From assembly GCF_003481985.1 (NCBI RefSeq), contig NZ_QUMD01000043.1, positions 1 to 18,519 of the forward strand: DNA of 18,519 bases. Reading direction: 5' to 3'. Below the pieces are notes generated by a model that was given only the letters and a program-made list of their open reading frames with translations, searched no databases and was not told the DNA's origin. This document shows positions 7,436 to 13,849 of this stretch, in pieces. Within the stretch, counting starts at the first letter, position 1. Each line of letters opens with the position of its first letter. The stretch comes from Clostridium sp. OF09-36 (GTDB lineage: Bacteria > Bacillota > Clostridia > Lachnospirales > Lachnospiraceae). The position numbers were made by a program, and so were the translations under genes.

Positions 7436-8462
7436 AGAAATTATTGAATACGCTTTATGCACTTCGGAAAACAGTTATTTGTCACTTGACGGTGAAAATA
7501 TTGTGATTTACGATGCAGATACAGAATGCGGACGATTACCGTTACATAATCTGGAAGGAATCGTTTCGTTCGGCTACAGAGGAACAAGCCCCGCACTGAT
7601 GGGAGCATGCGTTGATCGTAATATTTCGTTATCTTATCTGACACCACAGGGAAAATTCCTGGCAAGAATCAGTGGGAAAGTACGCGGCAATGTCATTTTG
7701 CGAGAACAGCAGTATGAGAGCAGTAAAAGTGAAACCATGAGCATGGAAATCGCCAGAAACTGTATCATGGGCAAAGTATACAATGCAAGATGGGTCCTGG
7801 AGCGTGCACTTCGGGATCATCCCATGCAGATTGATGTGGAACGGGTCAAAACAGCATCGTCACAGTTAAAGGACAGCCTGGAATGGATACGGAACAGTCA
7901 GAGTAAAGATCAGCTTCGTGGATATGAGGGAGAGGCAGCCAGTATTTATTTTGGTGTGTTTGATCAGTTGATCTTGCAGCAGAAGAAAGACTTTCCGTTT
8001 ACAGGACGAACTAAACGTCCGCCATTAGATAACATCAATGCGATGTTATCCTTTGTATACACGCTGCTGACCAATTCAATTACTTCCGCATTGGAATGCG
8101 TTGGTCTGGATCCGTGCGTAGGATATCTTCATACGGAGCGCCCGGGGCGAGTCTCTTTGTCTTTAGATTTAATCGAAGAATTGCGGGCCGTCATGGCAGA
8201 CAGGTTTGTATTGTCTCTGGTAAACAAAAAGATTGTAAGTGGAAAAAACTTTACCAAAAAAGAAAACGGAGCCGTCCTAATGGATGATGATCTGAGAAAG
8301 AAACTGCTGACGGAATGGCAGAACCGGAAAAAAGATGTCATCACACACCCATATCTGGGCGAAAAAGTAGAATGGGGAATGGTTCCATATGTTCAGGTCA
8401 TGCTCCTTGCAAGATATCTGCGTGGTGATCTGGATTCCTATCCGGTTTTCCTTTGGAAGTGA
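7432..8462 (+). CDS. cas1: Cas1 integrase, with apparent one-base frameshift near the N-terminus
   Basis: Cas1 with Cas2 inserts new spacers at the leader end. The family start is ATG 7432, overlapping the cas4 stop (ATGA): MKKLLNTLYA. That frame ends at 7504-7506. The rest of the protein lies in the -1 frame from 7461 (TSENSYLSLDGENIVIYDAD) to 8462. Adding one base near 7459-7462 (GCACTT to GCAACTT or similar) gives a normal protein of about 343 residues. Active-site regions are intact: glutamate in YEGEAASIYF, histidine in LHTERPGRVSLS and aspartate in SLDLIEEL. The in-frame TTG at 7407 would give an unrelated N-terminus and is unlikely. No slippery heptamer is present. As written, full-length Cas1 would not be made. 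Confidence 0.92.
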
Positions 8463-8473
8463 GGTGGCAGAAG

Positions 8474-8764
8474 ATGCTGGTATTGATTACTTATGATGTA
8501 AATACAGAAACTGCAGCAGGAAGAGCCCGCTTGCGAAAAGTTGCCAAGCAATGTGTGAATTACGGACGAAGAGTGCAAAATTCTGTATTTGAATGCATTC
8601 TCGATAACGCCCAATGCATTATGCTAAAATCCATTCTGACGGATATTATAGATGCTGAGGTGGACAGCCTGAGATTTTATTATTTGGGAAATAAATACCA
8701 GACGAAAATCGAGCATGTAGGCGTAGACCGCGGCACAGCTGCTGATCAGGTGTTGATTATGTAG
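8474..8764 (+). CDS. cas2: Cas2, spacer-acquisition subunit
   Basis: Cas2 is the central dimer of the Cas1-Cas2 integration complex. The protein has 96 residues, starting MLVLITYDVNTETAAGRARL; ATG 8474 is preferred because GAGGTGG (8461-8467) lies about 6 bases upstream and the product begins at the family's first strand. The conserved aspartate is residue 8 (ITYD). YGRRVQNSVFECIL and the C-terminal SLRFYYLGNKYQTKIEHVG are typical of I-C Cas2. It starts 11 bases after the cas1 stop and is the last gene of the operon; the leader of array B follows at once. No defect is seen. Confidence 0.96.
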   Translation: MLVLITYDVNTETAAGRARLRKVAKQCVNYGRRVQNSVFECILDNAQCIMLKSILTDIIDAEVDSLRFYYLGNKYQTKIEHVGVDRGTAADQVLIM

Positions 8765-8945
8765 TACGTGTTCGGTGCGAGTCGACAGTGTACATAAAAA
8801 TGTCTGGAGACTCGCATCGAAAAAAGTAACAAAATGTGTTAAAGGGGCATTTATCGAAGCTGATTTGAAGATTTTGAAAAGTACGATTTGTGCAAAATGT
8901 GAGAGAATATTGTATGTTGGAGAAAGAAAATTGGTGGTAAATGGC
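8765..8945 (+). promoter_or_regulatory. Leader of CRISPR array B with long hairpin
   Basis: This 181-base AT-rich segment lies between cas2 and the first repeat of array B, where the leader of a type I-C array is expected. It opens with an inverted repeat: 8773-8783 pairs with 8809-8819 in an 11-bp stem (one G-T pair) with a 25-base loop. From memory, similar GTGCGA...CGCAC hairpins stand between cas2 and the array in other I-C loci; this needs checking. No T-run follows the stem, so it is not a standard terminator. The part next to the first repeat (AAAATTGGTGGTAAATGGC) should hold integration signals and the array promoter; no clean promoter is evident. Confidence 0.75.
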
Positions 8946-9230
8946 GTCGCTCCTTCGCGGGAGCGTGGATTGAAACAAACAATCTCCTTTTGAGATCACG
9001 TACAAGCCAACGTCGCTCCTTCGCGGGAGCGTGGATTGAAACCGCAGAGCACGCATCGGTCAACATAGCCACCATGTCGCTCCTTCGCGGGAGCGTGGAT
9101 TGAAATAAAACAAGAATGATGAACATTCCAGCCAAAGTCGTCGCTCCTTCGCGGGAGCGTGGATTGAAATTCTATCCCGGCCCATACGCGCATACGGATG
9201 AGTCGTCGCTCCTTCGCGGGAGCGTGAAAT
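8946..9230 (+). CRISPR. CRISPR array B, type I-C, 31-base repeats
   Basis: Repeats are at 8946-8976, 9012-9042, 9076-9106, 9140-9170 and a shortened last repeat at 9205-9230. The repeat begins GTCGCTCC and ends GTGGATTGAAAC (first two) or GTGGATTGAAAT (next two). CGCTCC pairs with GGAGCG in a 6-bp stem with loop TTCGCG. The four spacers are 33-35 bases. The last repeat lacks GGATT in its 3' part, so the leader end is at the left, next to cas2. The array is short compared with array A, consistent with low or lost acquisition, or with loss by recombination. Minus-strand peptides repeating QSTLPRRSD are translations of the repeats, not genes. Confidence 0.97.
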
Positions 9231-9289
9231 GAGCAGTTGATAACAAAGACCGGAAAGTCGGAATCGATGAGAAAGAAGGCGTAATAATC

Positions 9290-10021
9290 ATGAAAAAGAA
9301 AATAGAAACTTTACAGGCTAATAAGGAGTTTGTGAGAACATATGATGATTCAAAGTATGAAAAACCATCTGTTACTGCAGACATTGTGATTTTTGGAATC
9401 TTTACCAGTGTTGGAAATTATGAGCGTGAGACATCAGAAAAGAAACTGAAAGTTCTGTTGATTCAAAGAGGCGCAGCACCTTTTGAAGGTTGTTATGCAC
9501 TTCCGGGAGGTTTTGTGCATCGGGGAGAACGGATTGAGGAAGCTGCAGAACGAGAACTGTGGGAAGAAACAAATTTAAATTGCAGTTTTTTGGAACAGTT
9601 TGGTACATACAGCAATCCGGATCGTGATCCGAGAAGGTGGGTGATCAGCAATGGCTTTTTGGCGTTGATCTGTGCGGATTATGAGAAAATTAAGGCAGGA
9701 GATGATGCATCAGATGCAAAATGGTTTGATATTTCTTTCCTAAAAACAGGAGAGGAGTGGTTATTGCAATTAACACATGAAGAAGACAAAATCTGTGCTC
9801 GATTGAAGGAAACGACATCTGAAAGGGATATTAAAAGAAAATTCGAAACAATAGAAAGCAATGATATTGCGTTTGACCATCAGCTGATCATTGCAGATGC
9901 AATCACGCAGCTTCGTAAATGGATGACAGAAACAAAAATTGCTTTCCGGCTTTTGCCGGAAAAATTTACACAGAAAGAATTGCAGCAAATTCAGAAAGTG
10001 ATTTTAGAAAGCAATTCGTAA
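9290..10021 (+). CDS. NUDIX hydrolase, NrtR / ADP-ribose pyrophosphatase-like, short C-terminus
   Basis: The protein has 243 residues. The NUDIX box is at about 74-96: glycine 74, glutamate 80, RE at 88-89 and EE at 92-93, with Asn95 replacing the usual glycine. After the catalytic domain comes AFRLLPEKFTQKELQQIQ (about 217-234), the start of the winged-helix domain seen in NrtR-type NAD regulators. The protein stops soon after, at SNS, where this family normally continues with an NFRRK-type segment, so it looks C-terminally shortened at the border with the duplicated hydrolase fragment. Likely substrates are ADP-ribose or NAD-related nucleotides; a regulatory role is doubtful without the full winged helix. 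Ribosome site AAGAAGG is 11 bases before ATG. The neighbours are nicotinamidase-like, which fits NAD metabolism. Confidence 0.85.
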   Translation: MKKKIETLQANKEFVRTYDDSKYEKPSVTADIVIFGIFTSVGNYERETSEKKLKVLLIQRGAAPFEGCYALPGGFVHRGERIEEAAERELWEETNLNCSFLEQFGTYSNPDRDPRRWVISNGFLALICADYEKIKAGDDASDAKWFDISFLKTGEEWLLQLTHEEDKICARLKETTSERDIKRKFETIESNDIAFDHQLIIADAITQLRKWMTETKIAFRLLPEKFTQKELQQIQKVILESNS

Positions 10022-10032
10022 AGGTGGAGAAA

Positions 10033-10167
10033 ATGAGCAAGGTATTGATCGTAGTCGATATGCAAAATGATTTTGTGACAGGTGTTCTTGAAAGAAAAGA
10101 CGCGCAAGCTATCGTTCCGAATGTGAAAAAGAAAAGTTGCACCTTTTATACTTTGAATATCTTCTGA
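10033..10167 (+). pseudogene. 5' fragment of a nicotinamidase-like hydrolase gene
   Basis: The first 34 codons match the start of the intact gene at 11411 (MSKVLIVVDMQNDFVTG); I count 9 mismatches by eye over 103 bases (10033-10135 against 11411-11513). Homology stops abruptly after AAGAAAA, and the frame then runs eight codons into an IS66 transposase tail and stops. It keeps a ribosome site (AAGGTGGAG) directly after the NUDIX gene, so a 44-residue peptide could be made, but it lacks the catalytic lysine and cysteine. The likely history is an original hydrolase gene interrupted by an IS66 element, most of which was later lost. Confidence 0.85.
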
Positions 10168-10310
10168 CAGAGATCACGAAGCACATGGACGATGCGGATT
10201 ACTTCTTCTTAGACAATCTGCTTCCATGGTCGGAAAGGCTGCCAGATAATATCAGAAAATCGAAACAGTAACCAACCCAAGCCGCGAAAGCGGCTTTTGA
10301 CTGGCAAGGT
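10136..10310 (+). mobile_element. IS66-family transposase C-terminal remnant and IS end
   Basis: From 10137 the frame ending at TAA 10269-10271 reads LHLLYFEYLLTEITKHM, then DDADYFFLDNLLPWSERLPD, which resembles the C-terminal tail of IS66-type TnpC transposases with its LPWS-like motif. The stop is followed by a GNRA-loop hairpin and GACTGGCAAGGTACCC, which I recall near the right end of Clostridial IS66 elements. The left part of the element and its catalytic residues are missing, so it cannot move by itself. Family assignment is by motif memory only. Confidence 0.7.
10279..10298 (+). terminator. Hairpin with GAAA loop after IS66 remnant
   Basis: AAGCCGC at 10279-10285 pairs with GCGGCTT at 10290-10296 around a GAAA tetraloop, followed by a short T-run (10295-10298). 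It is a compact rho-independent terminator that would separate the NUDIX unit from the endonuclease gene. Confidence 0.75.
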
Positions 10311-10372
10311 ACCCGCTATGAGGCGTTTACACAACAGAGGCGAAATCTCGTATTCTTTTGATTATCAGATTC

Positions 10373-10401
10373 TTCCTATAACATCAAAAAGGTTGTATAA
10401 T
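10373..10401 (+). promoter_or_regulatory. Candidate promoter of the endonuclease gene
   Basis: A perfect -10 TATAAT is at 10396-10401, 35 bases before the ATG at 10436. A weak -35 (TTCCTA, 10373-10378) sits at 17-base spacing. It probably drives the endonuclease and the following hydrolase together. Confidence 0.45.
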
Positions 10402-10435
10402 AAAGATAATAAAGTACTTGGAGAGGTGCGATATT

Positions 10436-11392
10436 ATGAGAAAACTGAATATGTGGCTATTGTGTGTATTGTCAGCAGTATCTTTGGGTGTGTCCGCCTG
10501 TGGGTCGGTGCCGCAGCAAGAGCCGGCAGCTGTTGTATCTACGGAGGCTCATGTTGCAGATCGGGTATCTGCGGAATCTGGATTTAGCTTATCATCAGTT
10601 CCGGCTTATTCTGGTCAGCCTTATGCAGTTATCAATGACAATACTCCCTATTTTTCAGATGCAGATCTGACAACAGTTTCTTTTGAGGACTATAGTGATC
10701 TGGATTCCCTGGGGAGATGCGGAGTTGCTTATGCTTCGGTTGGTCAGGATCTGATGCCGACGGAAGACCGGGGAGCAATCGGACAGGTGAAGCCGACCGG
10801 CTGGCATACAGTCAAGTATGATAAAGTCGATGGAAACTATTTGTATAACCGCTGTCACCTGATAGGATATCAATTGACGGCAGAAAATGCGAATGAAAAG
10901 AATCTGATCACAGGTACCAGATATTTAAATGTGCAAGGTATGCTGCCTTTTGAAAACATGGTGGCTGATTATGTAAAAGAGACGGGCAACCATGTGCTGT
11001 ACCGTGTGACTCCGTTTTTTGAAGGCGATAATTTGTTGGCGTCCGGTGTGTTAATGGAGGCAGAATCCGTAGAAGACTGGGGAGCCGGCGTTCTTTACTG
11101 TGTATATGTTTACAATGTACAACCTGGCATTGAAATTGATTATAAAACAGGTGATAGTTCAGTTACTCAGGAAACATCTGCGAATCAGCAGTCTGCATTG
11201 ACGGAGACTCAGGCTGATTCCAGTCAGGCAACCACGGAATCTTACATCCTCAACACAAATACAAAGAAGTTCCATAGACCGACTTGTTCGTCCGTGAAAC
11301 AAATGAAAGAGAGCAATAAAAAAGAATCATCAGAAAGCCGGTCTGCATTGATTGCCGCCGGGTATGATCCTTGTAAAAAATGCAATCCGTAA
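10436..11392 (+). CDS. Lipoprotein DNA/RNA non-specific endonuclease with C-terminal cysteine-rich domain
   Basis: The protein has 318 residues. ATG 10436 is chosen for its ribosome site GGAGAGGTG. A lipoprotein signal peptide ends at Cys22 (lipobox VSAC), so it should be anchored outside the membrane. The nuclease domain of the EndA/NUC1 type spans about 65-235; NRCHLIGYQL places the likely catalytic histidine at 141, and NLITGTRYLNVQG holds the expected metal-binding asparagine (about 165). A Ser/Thr/Gln-rich linker (about 240-268) leads to a C-terminal domain with His280, Cys284, Cys313 and Cys316 (FHRPTC, DPCKKC), similar to small Ada-like metal-binding tails. Such enzymes degrade outside DNA for nutrition or uptake. 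It lies 18 bases before the nicotinamidase-like gene. Confidence 0.88.
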   Translation: MRKLNMWLLCVLSAVSLGVSACGSVPQQEPAAVVSTEAHVADRVSAESGFSLSSVPAYSGQPYAVINDNTPYFSDADLTTVSFEDYSDLDSLGRCGVAYASVGQDLMPTEDRGAIGQVKPTGWHTVKYDKVDGNYLYNRCHLIGYQLTAENANEKNLITGTRYLNVQGMLPFENMVADYVKETGNHVLYRVTPFFEGDNLLASGVLMEAESVEDWGAGVLYCVYVYNVQPGIEIDYKTGDSSVTQETSANQQSALTETQADSSQATTESYILNTNTKKFHRPTCSSVKQMKESNKKESSESRSALIAAGYDPCKKCNP

Positions 11393-11410
11393 AAAGAAAG
11401 GAAGAAGAAA

Positions 11411-11929
11411 ATGAGCAAGGTATTGATCGTAGTCGATATGCAGAATGATTTTGTGACAGGATCTCTTGGAAGTAAAGAGGCTCAGGCTATCGTTCCGAAT
11501 GTGAAAAAGAAAATCATAGAATATGCAGACCGTGGTGACAGAGTGATATTTACCAGAGATACGCACGAAGAAAATTATCTGGATACTCCGGAAGGAAAAA
11601 AACTGCCAGTGAAACATTGCATCAATGGTACGGCTGGATGGCAGATTGTACCGGGATTGGAAATAGAAAATTGTGAATACGTAAATAAGCCGACTTTTGG
11701 ATGGCTGCAATGGGACCGTTTTGGTGCGCAGGATGAAATTGAATTGATAGGTGTCTGTACAGATATTTGTGTGATATCGAATGCGCTGATCTTAAAGGCA
11801 AAATATCCGGAGGCAATTATTTCGGTGGACGCGAGTTGCTGTGCGGGTGTAACGCCGGAGAAGCATAAGGCGGCATTGGAAGTTATGAAGAGCTGTCAGG
11901 TTGATGTAAACGGGGAAAATGGAATCTGA
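11411..11929 (+). CDS. Cysteine hydrolase, isochorismatase superfamily, nicotinamidase-like
   Basis: The protein has 172 residues, starting MSKVLIVVDMQNDFVTGSLG. The catalytic triad of the family is visible: Asp9 (VVDMQNDF), Lys93 (VNKPTF) and Cys120 (GVCTDICV). TRDTH (about 48-52, Asp50 and His52) with His69 resembles the metal site of nicotinamidases, which convert nicotinamide to nicotinate in NAD salvage. Nearness to an NrtR-like NUDIX protein supports this over isochorismatase, but the substrate is inferred. Ribosome site AAAGGAAG lies about 8 bases before the ATG. It is the second and only complete copy; the first copy at 10033 is broken. A strong terminator follows at 12007. Confidence 0.88.
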   Translation: MSKVLIVVDMQNDFVTGSLGSKEAQAIVPNVKKKIIEYADRGDRVIFTRDTHEENYLDTPEGKKLPVKHCINGTAGWQIVPGLEIENCEYVNKPTFGWLQWDRFGAQDEIELIGVCTDICVISNALILKAKYPEAIISVDASCCAGVTPEKHKAALEVMKSCQVDVNGENGI

Positions 11930-12006
11930 GCAAGAAAGAGGACATTATTATTTTCGGTTATATAGAGCTGATAAGTACGATAAACGGTAGTTGGGTTATG
12001 ATGACG

Positions 12007-12042
12007 AAAGGACGTTTGATTGCATGTCAAATGTCCTTTTAT
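12007..12042 (+). terminator. Rho-independent terminator after the nicotinamidase-like gene
   Basis: AAAGGACGTTTGA (12007-12019) pairs with TCAAATGTCCTTT (12027-12039), a 13-bp stem with one G-T pair and a 7-base loop, ending in a T-rich tail. The A-run on the left side could also let it act on the opposite strand. Confidence 0.85.
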
Positions 12043-12098
12043 GTTTCTATTTTATATCTGAAACGGCAAAAAACAAAGATGACAAATGCGATAATGAT

Positions 12099-12127
12099 TT
12101 GATATATTGCCGATAATGTGGTATACT
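12099..12127 (+). promoter_or_regulatory. Promoter of the fic gene
   Basis: The -35 box TTGATA (12099-12104) and -10 box TATACT (12122-12127) are separated by exactly 17 bases. The fic ATG lies 51 bases downstream. This is the best housekeeping-type promoter in the window. Confidence 0.75.
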
Positions 12128-12178
12128 GTAACATAGTAAAGTGCAAATTTAGATTTAACTTATAACAGAGGAGAGCAT

Positions 12179-13075
12179 ATGCGATACCTTTCAGTTACGG
12201 AAATAGCAAAAAAATGGAATGTTTCAGAGCGCAGCGTAAGAAACTATTGCGCTCAGGGACGAGTGCCAGGGGCATTTCTTACCGGCAAGACCTGGAACAT
12301 ACCTGAGAATGCAGAGAAACCAGAACGTTCTAATAAAAAGAAAGAGCAGCCGATGACATTGCTTGATATTTTACAGGATCAAAAAGCAAGTAAATGTTCC
12401 GGTGGTATTTATCATAAGACACAGATTGATTTGACATATAACTCCAATCACATCGAAGGCAGCCGCCTGACATATGATCAGACAAGATATATTTTCGAAA
12501 CCAATACTGTCGGTGTAGAAAATGAAGTGCTGAATGTGGACGATGTGATCGAAACAGCCAATCATTTTCGTTGTATTGATATGATCATTGATCATGCAAA
12601 AGCAACTTTGACAGAGAAATTTATTAAGAAACTTCATTTGATTCTGAAGAGTGGAACCAGTGATTCCAGAAAAGATTGGTTTGTTGTTGGTGGATACAAG
12701 AAATTACCGAATGAAGTTGGCGGTATGGATACTGCCCTTCCAGAAGAAGTTGCCGATAAGATGAAAGGGTTTCTGACGGAATACAATGCCAAGGAGAAAA
12801 AAACTTTTGAGGATATTCTGGACTTCCATGTGAAATTTGAGCGAATCCATCCGTTTCAGGATGGAAATGGCCGTGTAGGCAGACTGATTATGTTTAAGGA
12901 GTGTCTGAAATACAATATCGTTCCGTTTATCATTGAAGATAATTTGAAGATGTTCTATTATCGTGGCTTGAAGGAATGGAATGATGAAAAAGGATATTTG
13001 ACAGATACTTGTCTGACGGCACAGGATAAATATAAAGCGTATTTGGATTATTTTAGGATTGCTTATGAAAGATGA
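12179..13075 (+). CDS. Fic-family AMP-transferase with N-terminal HTH and inhibitory helix
   Basis: The protein has 298 residues. The N-terminus (about 1-45) is a small helix-turn-helix of MerR/excisionase type (LSVTEIAKKWNVSERSVRNY). Next is the autoinhibitory motif SNHIEG (Ser89, Glu93, Gly94), which in class II Fic proteins blocks productive ATP binding. The flap carries VGGYKK (about 170-175). The active site HPFQDGNGRVGR (224-235) matches the full HPFx(D/E)GNGRxxR consensus, so it should transfer AMP to a protein target when relieved of inhibition. The HTH suggests DNA-linked placement or self-regulation. Ribosome site AGAGGAGAG precedes ATG 12179. It is transcribed from its own promoter. 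The target is unknown; a toxin-like or stress role is inference. Confidence 0.93.
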   Translation: MRYLSVTEIAKKWNVSERSVRNYCAQGRVPGAFLTGKTWNIPENAEKPERSNKKKEQPMTLLDILQDQKASKCSGGIYHKTQIDLTYNSNHIEGSRLTYDQTRYIFETNTVGVENEVLNVDDVIETANHFRCIDMIIDHAKATLTEKFIKKLHLILKSGTSDSRKDWFVVGGYKKLPNEVGGMDTALPEEVADKMKGFLTEYNAKEKKTFEDILDFHVKFERIHPFQDGNGRVGRLIMFKECLKYNIVPFIIEDNLKMFYYRGLKEWNDEKGYLTDTCLTAQDKYKAYLDYFRIAYER

Positions 13076-13095
13076 TATCTAAGGAGCTGAAAATT

Positions 13096-13203
13096 TTGCA
13101 AATAATGGAAAGCCTTGGAGATGAGATAAAAGATTATGCAATATTTCAGGATTTTTTTGGTGATGAAATTTTGAGAAGAAATGATGGGAAAAGCGGAGAG
13201 TAA
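13096..13203 (+). CDS. Possible small peptide downstream of fic
   Basis: A 35-codon frame starts at TTG 13096 (AAGGAG at 13081-13086, 9 bases upstream) or at ATG 13105 with a poorer spacing. It contains QIMESLGDEIKDYAIFQDFF and ends NDGKSGE; it is acidic and looks helical. It follows the fic stop within 20 bases and could be co-translated. I recognise no family. It may be a genuine small partner of Fic, or the tail of a deleted gene. Confidence 0.35.
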   Translation: MQIMESLGDEIKDYAIFQDFFGDEILRRNDGKSGE

Positions 13204-13248
13204 ACGGAAATATTTAGCAATTCTACTCATGTGGATAAGGAGGTTTTA

Positions 13249-13275
13249 ATGTTAAAGGTGAACCTTGGCAAGTAA
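13249..13275 (+). other. Mini-ORF with strong ribosome site, probable gene remnant
   Basis: AAGGAGG (about 13238-13243) precedes ATG 13249, but the frame is only eight codons (MLKVNLGK). A good start site without a gene suggests a 5' remnant left by the same deletion that removed the N-terminus of the parA-like gene downstream. The rest of 13276-13372 shows no coding sense in any frame I read. Confidence 0.4.
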
Positions 13276-13372
13276 ATATAGTGTAGCAGATAAAGGACTT
13301 TTTCAGTGGCTATCGTTAAAAGGTATATAAAGTCATTGGAGAAGTTCTTTTTTGATGCTTGAAAATTGTTAA

Positions 13373-13849
13373 GTGGGAATTGGTCTACTCGGTAGGTTGA
13401 TTTTCAATATTCTGGAGCCGCTTCGAGATTCTTATGATTATCTTCTGATCGATACTTCTCCATCACTTGGAGCTCTTACCATAAATGCGCTGGCGGCTAC
13501 AGATGAAGTTATCATTACAGTCAATCCTCAGCTGTTGGTAATGATGGGATTGCAGGATTTCTTGAAAACGATAAAGAAAATCAAAAGCAGGGTGAACGCC
13601 AAGTTAGAAGTGGCAGGGATACTGTTTACGATGTGTGATACCAGAACAAATCTGTGCAAGACCATCACAGAGCAGGTGAATGATACTTTTGAGGGACAGA
13701 TTCATATCTATGGCAGCAGGATTCCTAATACGGTTAAGCTGGGGAAATCTGTTTATTATTCGGAATCATTGCTTGAATATGCACTGGAATGTAAAGCATG
13801 TGAGGCATATATGAAGTTTGCGGGGGAGGTAGTGGCTGATGAAAAATAA
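13373..13849 (+). pseudogene. N-terminally truncated ParA/Soj-type ATPase
   Basis: The open frame starts at GTG 13373 and gives 158 residues. It carries the middle and C-terminal part of a ParA ATPase: EPLRDSYDYLLIDTSPSLGA (Walker B-like, about 15-34), ALAATDEVIITVNPQLL and then GILFTMCDTRTNL. The N-terminal third, with the deviant Walker A motif (KGGVGKT type), is missing, and no trace of it is visible before an in-frame TAA just upstream. Without that motif it cannot bind ATP as a partition motor. There is no good ribosome site. The 3' end overlaps parB by 11 bases, the normal parAB arrangement. It is a relic of a plasmid or ICE maintenance module. Confidence 0.85.

Noticed and set aside
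7432..7510. Programmed frameshift in cas1, as possible in cas4
   Set aside because: No X-XXY-YYZ heptamer or run is found at the junction near 7459-7462; a simple deletion or read error explains it.
8757..9193. Overlapping minus-strand frames with repeated QSTLPRRSD or SIHAPAKER peptides, and a plus-strand frame at 8775-8993
   Set aside because: They are translations of the array B repeats and leader, a common false annotation at type I-C arrays.
9919..10167. 82-residue frame from 9919 covering the end of the NUDIX gene and the hydrolase fragment
   Set aside because: The upstream part is out of frame with the NUDIX gene and has no ribosome site; the real start for the fragment is ATG 10033.
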